Below are positions 34,415-43,800 of a stretch of 64,000 nucleotides of DNA, in pieces. Numbering within the stretch: position 1 is the first letter of the stretch; each line of letters opens with the position of its first letter. The position numbers and the translations under genes were made by a program. This DNA comes from Saprospiraceae bacterium (GTDB lineage Bacteria > Bacteroidota > Bacteroidia > Chitinophagales > Saprospiraceae), in NCBI GenBank assembly GCA_020628645.1, contig JAHDES010000019.1, positions 34,932 through 98,931 on the forward strand. Reading direction: 5' to 3'. Under the pieces are notes generated by a model. The model was not told the DNA's origin and made no database searches. It worked only from the letters and a program-made list of their open reading frames with translations.

Positions 34415-34873
34415 ATGATACCAGTAAATGGAGAGGCTGGATTCAATGAACTTGAAGTACTTACAGAAATAAATATTTGGAGACGAAAAAATGGAGGAAT
34501 CTCCTTTAGCTCTGCTACAGGTTTTTTAATGCCAAATGGTGCGATGCGTTCTCCTGATGCGTGCTGGATTAGTGAAGCTCGATGGTCAAAAGTAACGACT
34601 GAACAAAAAAAGAAATTTCCTCCTGTTGTCCCTAATTTTATTGTAGAAATTCGATCTGCTTCTGATTCTTTGAAAATGTTAAAAGCCAAAATGGAAGAAT
34701 GGGTCGAAAATGGTATCCAATTGGGTTGGTTAATTGATACCCACAATAAACAAGTGTTGATCTATAGAGCAGACGGCTCGATAGAAATCAAAAAAGGATT
34801 TGACCAAACATTAAATGGAGAAGATGTAATGCAAGGCTTTGAGTTTGATTTGAGTCAATTACAAATGCCATAG
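34415..34873 (+). CDS. Uma2-family PD-(D/E)XK endonuclease-like protein, N-terminally short
   Basis: A 152-residue protein of the Uma2/DUF820 family. The nuclease core is present: MRSPDACWISEARW (first Asp), VPNFIVEIRSASDSLKML (Glu and downstream), KAKMEEW (Lys) and NGIQLGWLIDTHNKQV near residue 105. Relatives usually have 30-40 more residues before MIPVNGEAGFNELEV; here the frame upstream is open for only ten codons to a stop at 34382, with no start codon. The protein may be truncated or begin late. The gene is followed by a 188-bp hairpin element, so the region may have been rearranged. Function in cells is unknown. Confidence 0.75.
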   Translation: MIPVNGEAGFNELEVLTEINIWRRKNGGISFSSATGFLMPNGAMRSPDACWISEARWSKVTTEQKKKFPPVVPNFIVEIRSASDSLKMLKAKMEEWVENGIQLGWLIDTHNKQVLIYRADGSIEIKKGFDQTLNGEDVMQGFEFDLSQLQMP

Positions 34874-34877
34874 GAAC

Positions 34878-35065
34878 GGGGAGCAAATAAATTTAGGCTC
34901 ATATAAACAACTAGGTGGATGCTAATTTTAGCGTTAAAAATGGCTCTAAATTTGATGAAATCAATAGATTTTCACCCTTTTCAGGTAGTTTTTAGAGCTT
35001 TGTTTAATTTTCCACCTGATTCTTAATAAGAGCCTAAATTTAATTCCTTAAATTTATTTCGCCCC
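34878..35065. mobile_element. 188-bp MITE-like hairpin element
   Basis: The left arm (34878-34918, GGGGAGCAAATAAATTTAGG and on) and right arm (35011-35065) are inverted: the right arm read backwards starts GGGGCGAAATAAATTTA, then after a 13-nt insertion continues TAGGCTCTTATTAAGAATCA and GGTGGA, matching left TAGGCTCATATAA and AGGTGGA. The interior adds GCTCTAAA/TTTAGAGC and GCTAA/TTAGC stems. There is no transposase inside and no clear target-site repeat. Confidence 0.65.
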
Positions 35066-35081
35066 AATTACTTACGTTACT

Positions 35082-35453
35082 TTATCCCATCTGATTATCT
35101 CCCTCCAAACGATCAAACAAATCGCGTAGGCGATACATTTCATCTAAGGTATCATCTAAATAATAATTTAGTTCAGGAACACGACGTATCTGCTTACGGA
35201 TACGCTGATAGAACACATTTTGAAGGTGATAGCGTTGTTCTTCCATCTGGAGAATGACAGCTTGCTTATTTTCAGTATTATAAACACTGAGGTAGACTTT
35301 TGCGAGATTCAAATCGGGCGAGACCTTGACTTCCGTGACGGTCACCAATACTTCATGCCCATAAATGAGTCCTCCTTCTTGTTGCAACAACATACTAAAG
35401 TGCCGCTTGATAATTTCTGCGACCTGTCGTTGCCGTTTCGTTTCTTTTGCCAT
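35082..35453 (-). CDS. rbfA: Ribosome-binding factor A
   Basis: A 123-residue RbfA that helps 30S maturation and cold adaptation. Features in order: ETKRQRQVAEIIKRHFSMLL at the N-terminus (helix), VLVTVTEVKVSPDLNLAKVY (the KH-type core with SPDL), LSVYNTENKQAVILQM, and RHLQN-like YQRIRKQIRRVPELNYYLDD, in which the VPELNYYLDDTLD pattern is diagnostic. Length is normal for the family. It stops 16 nt after the hairpin element. Its neighbours are unrelated and it seems to be transcribed alone. Start at 35453. Confidence 0.95.
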   Translation of the reverse strand: MAKETKRQRQVAEIIKRHFSMLLQQEGGLIYGHEVLVTVTEVKVSPDLNLAKVYLSVYNTENKQAVILQMEEQRYHLQNVFYQRIRKQIRRVPELNYYLDDTLDEMYRLRDLFDRLEGDNQMG

Positions 35454-35535
35454 GATGTCAAGGTTTGATAGTAGCTATATCAAAAGATATTTTACTAAGG
35501 TCAAAGGTAAATAAAGCTTTATAAAAATGAAAAAG

Positions 35536-36507
35536 TTAATCACATCTATACAAATACTCCATTAATTTTTCGTCATAATTTAGACGATGACTGGAAATAT
35601 AGTCTTTTAAATTCCACTGATTTTGAATTTCGGAAAACACTTCTTTAGTCACAAATTGGCAACAATATTCCATTCCATATTCGTCTATGGCATAAATGAT
35701 TCCAGTTTTGGTACTAAATATAATTTCTAATTTAGTTGTAGAAGGCGCATGATACCAATCTTTTCTATGAAGTATAGCTTTTTGATTCGATTTTATTGAT
35801 AATTGATAATCTAGAACATTAGTGCTTTCATCGTTTTTTACAATAAGTTGAGCACACCAATCACCAAACATTGAATCATCTAATTTAGTTTCTTTTTTTA
35901 GGATTAATTCTGAAAGAGCAAAACCACTTCTTAAATGATTATCTAAAGAACCTAGTTGAAAACCCTGCTCCGTTTTTTTCAGAATAACAAAATGTACATT
36001 CTCTATTTTCAAAATCCTCATCCCATTTTCACTAAACGTATTCCACTCTTTTGAGGTAGTAACTATTCGATCCTTTATTATCAGTATCTCTTTTGTATTT
36101 AGAAAAACTCCAATCTTTTCAGGGATGTCATTATTTAAAAGCGTCACCGTATTATTAATGAGATAATTTTCAAAATCCGTCGTGTTTAAATTTAAGTCAA
36201 TCTGATATAAATGTAAGATGGATGGAAGACCTTTTTCTTGTAGACTTAAAATATCGTTATTCTGTTCAATTATCGTATAAACTATTATGGCGTCCTCCTT
36301 TTCTATTAATAATTCTTCTCCTTTTATTGAGTAGTTATATACATCAAGTTCATTTTGGCTAAAGCTTTTTATTTGGAGTGTTTTTGATAGTTGATCAAAT
36401 TGAAAAAGCAAAATACCATTTGTAGAAATATAGTTTCCTCCAATCCCAAAAACTAAATTGGAGAAGCTAAAAACACATAGAATTAGAGTAGCTAATTTTA
36501 AACGCAT
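35536..36507 (-). CDS. Exported protein of unknown function
   Basis: A 323-residue protein with a signal peptide (LATLILCVFSFSNLVFG). The rest alternates short strands (LQIKSFSQNELDVYNYSIKG, then IIEQNNDILSLQEKGLPSIL, GMRILKIENVHFVILKKTEQ) and Asp/Asn-rich turns, suggesting two or three beta-sandwich domains, and carries several Cys near the C-terminus (MEYCCQFVTK) that could form disulfides. No enzymatic motif or known family is visible. It is divergent from nothing and ends 55 nt before the GNAT gene, so it may be the second gene of that transcript. It should be periplasmic or surface-exposed. Confidence 0.7.
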   Translation of the reverse strand: MRLKLATLILCVFSFSNLVFGIGGNYISTNGILLFQFDQLSKTLQIKSFSQNELDVYNYSIKGEELLIEKEDAIIVYTIIEQNNDILSLQEKGLPSILHLYQIDLNLNTTDFENYLINNTVTLLNNDIPEKIGVFLNTKEILIIKDRIVTTSKEWNTFSENGMRILKIENVHFVILKKTEQGFQLGSLDNHLRSGFALSELILKKETKLDDSMFGDWCAQLIVKNDESTNVLDYQLSIKSNQKAILHRKDWYHAPSTTKLEIIFSTKTGIIYAIDEYGMEYCCQFVTKEVFSEIQNQWNLKDYISSHRLNYDEKLMEYLYRCD

Positions 36508-36562
36508 GTCTTCGTACCTTTTTGCTATTAAACTTATTACTAAAATAACCTTTTAGAATAAC

Positions 36563-37123
36563 TCAAAGTTCCCTTCCATAGTCCTCTTTTTTTAATTCCA
36601 ACCAATAATGTAGATTGCCATAAAACATAAAGGTATCTAAGCATCTTAAGCCGATATTTTCCAAAATTCGACGAGAAACTTGATGTTCCACTTGACAACA
36701 AGCTCGTATCACGGGGGCATTTAGCACATCAAAACCATATTGTAAACTAGCAAGGGCTGCTTCTGTACCATAACCTTTGCCCCAATGCTCTTCTTGTAAG
36801 CGATAGCCTAAATCCAAATAATCCGTATGTTCATTTATAGGATCAACGATATATTTTAAACCTGCCCAACCAATACATTCCCCCGTTTCTTTTAGTTCAA
36901 TCGCCAAGCGACCTGTTCCTAAATCGGCATATTGTTTTTGAATGTGTAAAATATCTTGATAACTATCTTTTAGTGTTTTTAAAGGAGTCATTTTTAAATA
37001 ACGGAGTACATTTGGATTACTATCCATTTTGAAAAAAGCGGTTTGATCTTCTAAATTTACTGGTCGTAAAAGCAATCGTTTGGTGTGGATAGGAAAATGA
37101 GATGGATCAAATTGTAGTTGCAT
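36563..37123 (-). CDS. RimJ/RimL-type GNAT acetyltransferase
   Basis: A 186-residue N-acetyltransferase of the ribosomal-protein-alanine (RimJ/RimL) type. Typical strands are TKRLLLRPVNLEDQTAFFKM at the N-terminus, then LAIELKETGECIGWAGLKYI, LDLGYRLQEEHWGKGYGTEA with the acetyl-CoA loop Q/RxxGxG/A, and VIRACCQVEHQVSRRILENI, ending GLRCLDTFMFYGNLHYWLEL. The likely substrate is a protein N-terminal Ala or Ser, or a small amine; family members also detoxify compounds. It is followed 55 nt later by the exported protein gene at 36507. No own promoter box found. Confidence 0.88.
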   Translation of the reverse strand: MQLQFDPSHFPIHTKRLLLRPVNLEDQTAFFKMDSNPNVLRYLKMTPLKTLKDSYQDILHIQKQYADLGTGRLAIELKETGECIGWAGLKYIVDPINEHTDYLDLGYRLQEEHWGKGYGTEAALASLQYGFDVLNAPVIRACCQVEHQVSRRILENIGLRCLDTFMFYGNLHYWLELKKEDYGREL

Positions 37124-37428
37124 AAAAAGGCTTGTTTTTGATCGTTTAAAAAGAGTGATTTATCTATAAATATACAGCACTCATCTTGTCTTAACACATT
37201 TTAACACATCTTAACATTTCAAGACGCAACGTCTTTAGAAACATGCTTGTCTATAAAGATGTAACATTCAAAGAGACACATCTCAATATATTACAAATCA
37301 ATTTCGTACACATCAACTAATCACTTATACGAAAAAGTTTACATTATTTATTTGTCAATAAAAGTAATCGTTTAAATTGCTTTTCTTGGCCTTAAAACCC
37401 GATTGTTTAATTCTTAAATCTTTTTAAA
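37124..37428. other. Divergent intergenic spacer
   Basis: No gene seen between the divergent GNAT and small exported protein genes. Contents: the direct repeat TTAACACAT, an AAGACG/CGTCTT mini-hairpin (37217-37231) of the same kind as others in the window, and generally AT-rich sequence that must hold both promoters. No exact -7 box found. Confidence 0.5.
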
Positions 37429-37779
37429 ATGAGAACAAGATTGCAAAGCCTTGCATTTGCACTAATCGTGCTATGCCTAAGTGCCTCTACAGCCCTAGCC
37501 AACACTAGCCCAGAAACTGATCCAACGGCTAAAAATGAACTCCGTAAAGAAGTGATTAACCTGATTCAAAACAATGCTGATTTTGTAGAATTAGAAGGAT
37601 CTGCCAAAGTATCCTTCATTGTTACCAGTAAAAATGAACTCGTTGTTTTAGATGTAAATACTGAAACTAGAGGTCTAGACAAAGTCGTTAAGGATCGTCT
37701 AAACTATAAAAATATTAAAACAAAAGGCGTCTCCAAAAATGAGCCCTTTTATGTAAGAGTAACGTTCAAGCAGTCATAA
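37429..37779 (+). CDS. Small exported protein, unknown
   Basis: A 116-residue protein with a signal peptide (LQSLAFALIVLCLSASTALA) and a mature part of about 90 residues with a clear alpha/beta alternation: ELRKEVINLIQNNADFVELE, AKVSFIVTSKNELVVLDVNT, KNVKDRLNYKNIKTKGV and FYVRVTFKQ. A single-domain periplasmic fold of the energy-transducing (TonB/TolA C-terminal-like) kind is suggested by the final VRVTFKQ strand, but identity is low and the typical YP motif is absent. It is transcribed alone and followed by a strong terminator. ATG at 37429. Confidence 0.65.
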   Translation: MRTRLQSLAFALIVLCLSASTALANTSPETDPTAKNELRKEVINLIQNNADFVELEGSAKVSFIVTSKNELVVLDVNTETRGLDKVVKDRLNYKNIKTKGVSKNEPFYVRVTFKQS

Positions 37780-37828
37780 ATTGTTCTATCTATTCTAGAT
37801 AGAGCAGTGGAAGTTTTTTCATTGATCT

Positions 37829-37866
37829 GCGGTATTGTATGATAAGATACAATACCGCTTTTTTAT
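37829..37866 (+). terminator. Rho-independent terminator after the small exported protein gene
   Basis: GCGGTATTGTAT pairs perfectly with ATACAATACCGC around GATAAG, followed by TTTTTTAT. It also ends the convergent patatin gene region. Confidence 0.9.
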
Positions 37867-37874
37867 TGGTAGAA

Positions 37875-38903
37875 TTAGCAAATAGCATCTACAAAACGCT
37901 TTAAATCATCATGTTGTTCTTTTATAATTTTATCAGCAGTATCCAACCATACGTTATAAGTTGCTTCACTCGCGTCATCCATTTGGGCAAATTTCGCTTC
38001 TAGTTCAGCATCTAATCTAAGATAATGATTTCTTCTTAAAATCTGAGCTGTTTTATAATCTGTGGCTCGATTTACGCCATTCATCATAATATCAATTAAT
38101 GGACGTACCCAATTAATTGCCCCCCAAGTACTGGCACTGGAAAGCGAAATAGATTTACTCGTACTTCCTGTACCGATTGACAATAAGTAGATGTTATCTA
38201 TATCGATGTCTCCATAGCCGCAATAATAAATTTTGTGCTTCAAAATCTCAGCAACAGCAGAAAGGGAAGGATTATTCACAAAAACACCTCCATCAATACA
38301 AGTGATTTCTTTAGGTACTTTCTTCCTAGTCTCTTTATCTTTTCCATAATGCGTAAACTTATGAGGTTCAAAATATGTAGGCCCCGCAGAAGTAGCACGA
38401 CAAACATCAAAGAGTCGGGCATTAATAGAATTCGTATATTCTATAGTTGGATTTTCTTCACGTTCTTCAATCCAGTGGCGCGTTTTGAAGAAAACAGGTG
38501 AATCATTTTGAATATCATAAGCCGAAATCAATACGGGCTTGATACAATCCGATAAGCGATGCTCTCCCAGTAAATTAGTCAGTACAGACTCCAAACCATC
38601 AACATCATATCCTGGGGAAAACCAACTGGTAATATTCCGTTCAATCCAATTTTTAGGTGGAAAAATAGTCGCTCGATGATCTCGATACACAGCTTCAATC
38701 TCATCAAGGCTATACATGGGTTTACCATCTTTGCCAAGGGTAAGACCCGCAGCAATCAAACCACCCGTGGATGTACCTGCTACCAGATCAAATATATCAT
38801 GGATTTTTCCTCCACAAAGACGTTCTACTTCTTTCAAAATTTTTACCGCAATAATACCTCGAATTCCTCCTCCGTCAATACTTAAAATTTTTACTTTCTG
38901 CAT
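37875..38903 (-). CDS. Patatin-like phospholipase
   Basis: A 342-residue soluble lipid acyl hydrolase. It carries all patatin marks: the oxyanion loop SIDGGGIRGIIAVK near residues 9-20, the nucleophile elbow DLVAGTSTGGLIAAG with Ser45, and the second catalytic residue in ITCIDGGVFVNNPSLSAVAE with Asp204 (DGG). The rest is an alpha/beta core with SIGTGSTSKSI before a helical C-terminus. Patatins of this size act on phospholipids or store lipids and are also effectors in some CBASS defence systems, but no nucleotide cyclase gene is nearby, so a housekeeping or envelope role is more likely. ATG at 38903. Confidence 0.9.
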   Translation of the reverse strand: MQKVKILSIDGGGIRGIIAVKILKEVERLCGGKIHDIFDLVAGTSTGGLIAAGLTLGKDGKPMYSLDEIEAVYRDHRATIFPPKNWIERNITSWFSPGYDVDGLESVLTNLLGEHRLSDCIKPVLISAYDIQNDSPVFFKTRHWIEEREENPTIEYTNSINARLFDVCRATSAGPTYFEPHKFTHYGKDKETRKKVPKEITCIDGGVFVNNPSLSAVAEILKHKIYYCGYGDIDIDNIYLLSIGTGSTSKSISLSSASTWGAINWVRPLIDIMMNGVNRATDYKTAQILRRNHYLRLDAELEAKFAQMDDASEATYNVWLDTADKIIKEQHDDLKRFVDAIC

Positions 38904-39090
38904 GTTGTTTGGTTCTCCTATTTTGATTTTGATAGTAAATATAATAAGCCTGTTGATTAATCCTTTATTGGCACATACATTTCTACAAATAAATCATTTA
39001 AAATAAGGTCTTTTGTACCTGTTGGATTAGTCAATTCTGCTTCTAGGTTCATATTTTCTATATTTGGAAGGGCTAAATATTGTCCTATTT

Positions 39091-40545
39091 TTAAATCTTT
39101 TCTTCTATTTCCATCATTTTTTCCAATAACCACGAACGATTAAAAATGGTCGTGGAGGATGTAATATTCTTTTGTAATTTTTGGAATGCGACACTTGATT
39201 TTTCTTTGTTTTGATACGGCAAATTCATTTTGATTTGAAAAGCCCGTTTTGTGAAACGCAATAAATTAAAGAAGCCTTCTTTACGTCCATCTGAACTATT
39301 TTTATCGCGTAAAATATACTGCCGAAAACTATCAATCAAAGAAAATAAGGCTTCCTCTTCTCCCAAATCATAATAGGTGCGCAACAGCAATGCTTTTACG
39401 CCTTGTGTGTAGCGATTGTCGGTGTATTCTACTTTTAATAGCAATTCGAGCACCTCATCATACGAACCAATACTGTAATAATACGACGCTAAATTGAAAC
39501 TATAGGCATTCGTTTTGCTATCAGGATGTAATTTTGTTTTATAGGTTTCAATAAATGAATACACCCAAGCCGTTTCTCCAAGTCGCACTGCAGTGGTTAC
39601 TATATTTTTATAATGCCATTCGGAGAGAATCTCATTTTCTAAAAGCAAGTCATTTTTCAATTGAATTTTATATAAACGAAATATTTCTTCTAGATAAGAT
39701 GCTGTCCCTTTGTTGTATTGATTCAAACAAAAGTGCTGTAAATAATTATAAATATCACCCAATTCTTCTTTAGTAAAAACGTGTTGATGTTCTTCTAAAA
39801 TGGGATAGACCGCTTGGTAAAATAAATCTTCTTCTCTCACCAACATTTGATAAATACGATAATACACTAAAATGGCAGGGAATGAATGATATTGAGGTTC
39901 ATCTCGCTCTATTTCTTGAATAATTATATCTAGCAAATTAGAGGAATATTGCACCTTCAAAATATTAGAGCGCATTTGCATTTCACAAGCGTCTTTGAGT
40001 TTTTGACTCAAATAAAAAGCATCCAAATTATCTTGTTTACGCTGTATGCTACCATCTACTTGATGCAGCGAACGATGTGCATAATAGGAATTAACTTCTG
40101 CTGCCAATTGATATTGCAAGTGATAAAATCGATTATCTTTTTCAGGAATGCTTGCAAGATACGCCTCTAATTGCTGCAAGATACGTTCATAATGAGTATA
40201 CTGTTGTTTTTGACGAAGCGCAGAAAGGGTATTGATTTTTTGTACACCACTTGATTTTTTGTACGCTTCTATACTTAAAAATTGCTCCAACAAACGTAAG
40301 CTATAGGTAAACAAAAGCGCGAGTTCTTTTTGATTATGAGTTTGCTTTGGAAATAGTTTTTTATGAATGTAGTTTCGTTCGCAATTCTTGGAAGTAAATT
40401 TGGGATAAATCTTCTGAAAATAATCAACTAAGCACCGTACTCCTTCATGTTTATTGAAATACGGTGAATGGGTAAATTCCCAAAATCGAGTCATTTCTTT
40501 TTTTGAAAAAGTCGATAAAAGCTGAATTAAACGATTATTATACAT
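39091..40545 (-). CDS. Large all-helical protein of unknown function
   Basis: A soluble protein of about 484 residues. I take the ATG at 40545 as the start (MYNNRLIQLLSTFSKKEMTR); the further upstream ATG at 40563 adds six residues and is less likely. It is almost entirely alpha-helical, with repeated aromatic/basic helices (RFWEFTHSPYFNKHEGVRCL, LLFTYSLRLLEQFLSIEAYK, LEAYLASIPEKDNRFYHLQY) and probable TPR-like pairs in the second half (TNAYSFNLASYYYSIGSYDE). Proteins of this length and style occur as paralog families in Saprospirales; I do not know the function. It precedes the patatin gene in the same direction but 187 nt apart. Confidence 0.65.
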   Translation of the reverse strand: MYNNRLIQLLSTFSKKEMTRFWEFTHSPYFNKHEGVRCLVDYFQKIYPKFTSKNCERNYIHKKLFPKQTHNQKELALLFTYSLRLLEQFLSIEAYKKSSGVQKINTLSALRQKQQYTHYERILQQLEAYLASIPEKDNRFYHLQYQLAAEVNSYYAHRSLHQVDGSIQRKQDNLDAFYLSQKLKDACEMQMRSNILKVQYSSNLLDIIIQEIERDEPQYHSFPAILVYYRIYQMLVREEDLFYQAVYPILEEHQHVFTKEELGDIYNYLQHFCLNQYNKGTASYLEEIFRLYKIQLKNDLLLENEILSEWHYKNIVTTAVRLGETAWVYSFIETYKTKLHPDSKTNAYSFNLASYYYSIGSYDEVLELLLKVEYTDNRYTQGVKALLLRTYYDLGEEEALFSLIDSFRQYILRDKNSSDGRKEGFFNLLRFTKRAFQIKMNLPYQNKEKSSVAFQKLQKNITSSTTIFNRSWLLEKMMEIEEKI

Positions 40546-40860
40546 TTTTTGATAAAAAACCAACTAAAAAAATACAATTATTTTCAATAAAAACTAAAAA
40601 CAAATCACTAATTATCAAAACTTTATAAACTTTCAATGTTATAAAAATTTCAAAAAAATAAGATATTTGTCTTTCCTTCTACTCCTAAAAGGATGCATTT
40701 TTGTAATGTATGAAGAGAACACTCCTATTCTAAGAAGGAAGACAATCCTGAAAAACACCCTTAAATCCAACTCACATTTCCCTATTCGTGTAAACAAAAT
40801 TGTTTATTTTTGGAGGCTGCCCTTCCCAGCAATCTCCCATGAACTAAATTAATTTTTTTA
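40546..40860. other. Divergent spacer upstream of the Cys-rich repeat protein
   Basis: AT-rich with no convincing gene; a short plus-strand frame from 40667 has no start signal and no recognised product. It must hold the promoters of both divergent genes. No repeat or hairpin worth naming was seen. Confidence 0.5.
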
Positions 40861-43800
40861 ATGAGGACTTTAGTATTTTTTATCGCTTTTTTTATTGCTT
40901 GCTTTTCTTTTCAATATAATTATGCACAATGTGCTATTAGTGATTTATTCGCTGAAGCGTATATTGATTGTAATGAAGATGGCACGTTTAAGGTAGATCT
41001 TGAATTTAATATCGCCAACGGAAATAATAATGGGTTTGATGTCTACATCAATGACCAAATTTATACCTCTTTTCCCAACTATCCTAATCCATTTGTTACC
41101 CTTGAAAATGTACAAATTAATCCAGCAGGTACAGTAACAATAGCTGTAAAAGATAGTGACGATCTTTCTTGTTTTGCTGAATTTTCACTTACACCACCAG
41201 ATTGTGCTTTTTTGACAAATTGTGATTTCAATTTGTATGAAGTAGTGGCATTTAACTGCTCCGATGTTGGGGTATATGATCTTAATTTTTTGGTATTAGA
41301 AAATGAATTTGAAGGAGATTATTTTGATTTATATTCTAATGGTGAATTACTCTATAGTCAAGAACCCATTCCTTCTTTTGATACCTACCCCGTTGACTAT
41401 CCAATTACTAATTCAACACAATCTATGGATCAAATCACCATTTGCCAAGCAGGCACCGATTGTTGTGTTTCAACAACGGTCTTAGCCCCTGATTGCGATT
41501 GTAATATGATTCATGAAATTATCATTGAAGAAATCATTTGTGAAGGAGATCAAGTGTATTATCAATTAAATTTAGACTATACGCTAAATGAGAGTGATGA
41601 ATTCAAACTCTATCTAGGAAATATCTTTCCTGTTACACCAACGACTTACAAATATGCAGATTTGCCGATCATTATTGGTCCAGTAGAACCGATTGTATAC
41701 AATAATTATACGACCATTTATGCACAAGATGAAGTAGGAAGTTGTAGCGCAAGCCTTTGGCAAAACTATGAGCCTTGTACACCCACTAACGATTGTACCA
41801 TCATAAACGCCTTGCCCGTTAATCATTTTTGCTACGATGATGGAACATTCCGTGTCAATATCTCCGTCTCTCATCTTAATGAAGGTCATGAAGGCTATTC
41901 TGTTTTTGTTGATGGAGTGAACTTTGGCAGTTATTTTTATTCCAATACCTTCTCTTTGGTAGGAGCATTGCCAGCTGATGGAAGCATTTATCAATTTGAG
42001 ATAAAAGATAATCATTTTCCCGATTGTTCCTTCACTTTTGATTATACCGCACCCGATTGTGGTAACAATAATGATTGTTCCATAAATGAAATCAATATTG
42101 ACCTTGGCGATTGTAATGACGATGGAACCTACAATTTTGTGTTAAATCTTGATTATATAAATGCAAGCAACGACTTCTTTGATCTGTGGATCAATAATGA
42201 ATTTGTTGATTTCTTTCCTTTAGATCAATTACCACTTAATTTAGAAAATATTACACCTCGTAGCAATTCAGATTATGACCATATAAAAGTCTGTATCAAC
42301 GACAACCCAAACTGTTGTAAAGAAATTGAGTTTGTACCACCTGCTTGTGAAGTGGAATGTGATATTACCAGTATTGAAGCAGAGGCTTACAATTGCCAAG
42401 CCGATGGTACATTTAGTGTAGATTTAGCCTTTACATCAGTAGGGCTTTCCGAATTTGGGGTCAATGTAATCATCAATGGACAAGGTTTCTTTATCCATAA
42501 TCTAAATGAAGAATTTTATACTTTTGATGGTATTCCTTATGATGCAGCAGGTAGCGTTATAATCGAACTGTTTGATGAACCTGATGTGGAATGTGCCGCT
42601 TCCCTCACGATTGATATGCCGAATTGTGAAGATGTGTGCGAAATTTCTAATATCCATGTAGAATCGCTTGGCTGTAATGACGATGGCACCTATAATTTTA
42701 ATCTCTTCCTCGATTATCAAAATGCTGGAAATGACTTTTTTGATCTGTGGATCAATAATGAATTTGTGGATTTCTTTCCTTTAGATCAATTACCACTTAG
42801 TTTTGAAAATATCACCCCACGTAGCAATTCGGGTTATGACCACATCAAAGTTTGTATCAATGATAATCCAGATTGCTGTAAAGAAATCGAGTTCTTACAA
42901 CCTGATTGTGAAACAGAATGTGATATTACCAGTATTGAAGCAGAGGCTTACAATTGCCAAGCCGATGGTACATTTAGTGTAGATTTAGCCTTTACATCAG
43001 TAGGGCTTTCCGAATTTGGGGTCAATGTAATCATCAATGGACAAGGTTTCTTTATCCATAATCTAAATGAAGAATTTTATACTTTTGATGGTATTCCTTA
43101 TGATGCAGCAGGTAGCGTTATAATCGAACTGTTTGATGAACCTGATGTGGAATGTGCCGCTTCCCTCACGATTGATATGCCGAATTGTGAAGATGTGTGC
43201 GAAATTTCTAATATCCATGTAGAATCGCTTGGCTGTAATGACGATGGCACCTATAATTTTAATCTCTTCCTCGATTATCAAAATCCAACTAATGACTTCT
43301 TTGATCTGTGGATTAACAATGAATATGTCGGTTTCTTCGAACTCGATCAATTGCCCCTCTCCATAGACAGTATTACACCACGTCCTAATACTAGTAATGA
43401 CATTGTAAAGGTTTGTATTAACGATAATCCAGATTGCTGTAAAGAAATCGAGTTCATACAGCCTGATTGTGAAGAAGAATGTGATATTACCAGTATTGAA
43501 GCTTCTGCTTATAACTGCTTAGATGATGGGACATTTAGTGTAGATGTAGCGTTCACGTCGGTAGGACTTTCTGATGTAGGTGTCAATGTAATCATCAATG
43601 GACAAGGTTTCTTTATCCATAATCTAAATGAAGATTATTATACCTTCGATGGTATTCCCTATGATGCAGCAGGTAGCGTTTTAATCGAACTTTATGATGA
43701 ACCTGATGTGGAATGTGCCGCTTCTCTCATAATTGATATGCCCAATTGTGAAGATGTAGCCAATTGTTTAGGTTTTGAAATTCTGGATCTCGATCAAATT

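Noticed and set aside
37875..38903. Patatin as the effector of a CBASS defence system
   Set aside because: No nucleotidyltransferase, Cap2/Cap3 or other CBASS gene is within the window; patatins are common housekeeping enzymes.
38904..39090. Short plus-strand frame overlapping the patatin gene start
   Set aside because: It is the complement of the patatin gene and carries no independent signal.
40930..43755. CRISPR-like array
   Set aside because: The repeats are coding (561-bp pairs of ~90-residue units), in one long open frame, without short direct repeats and spacers.
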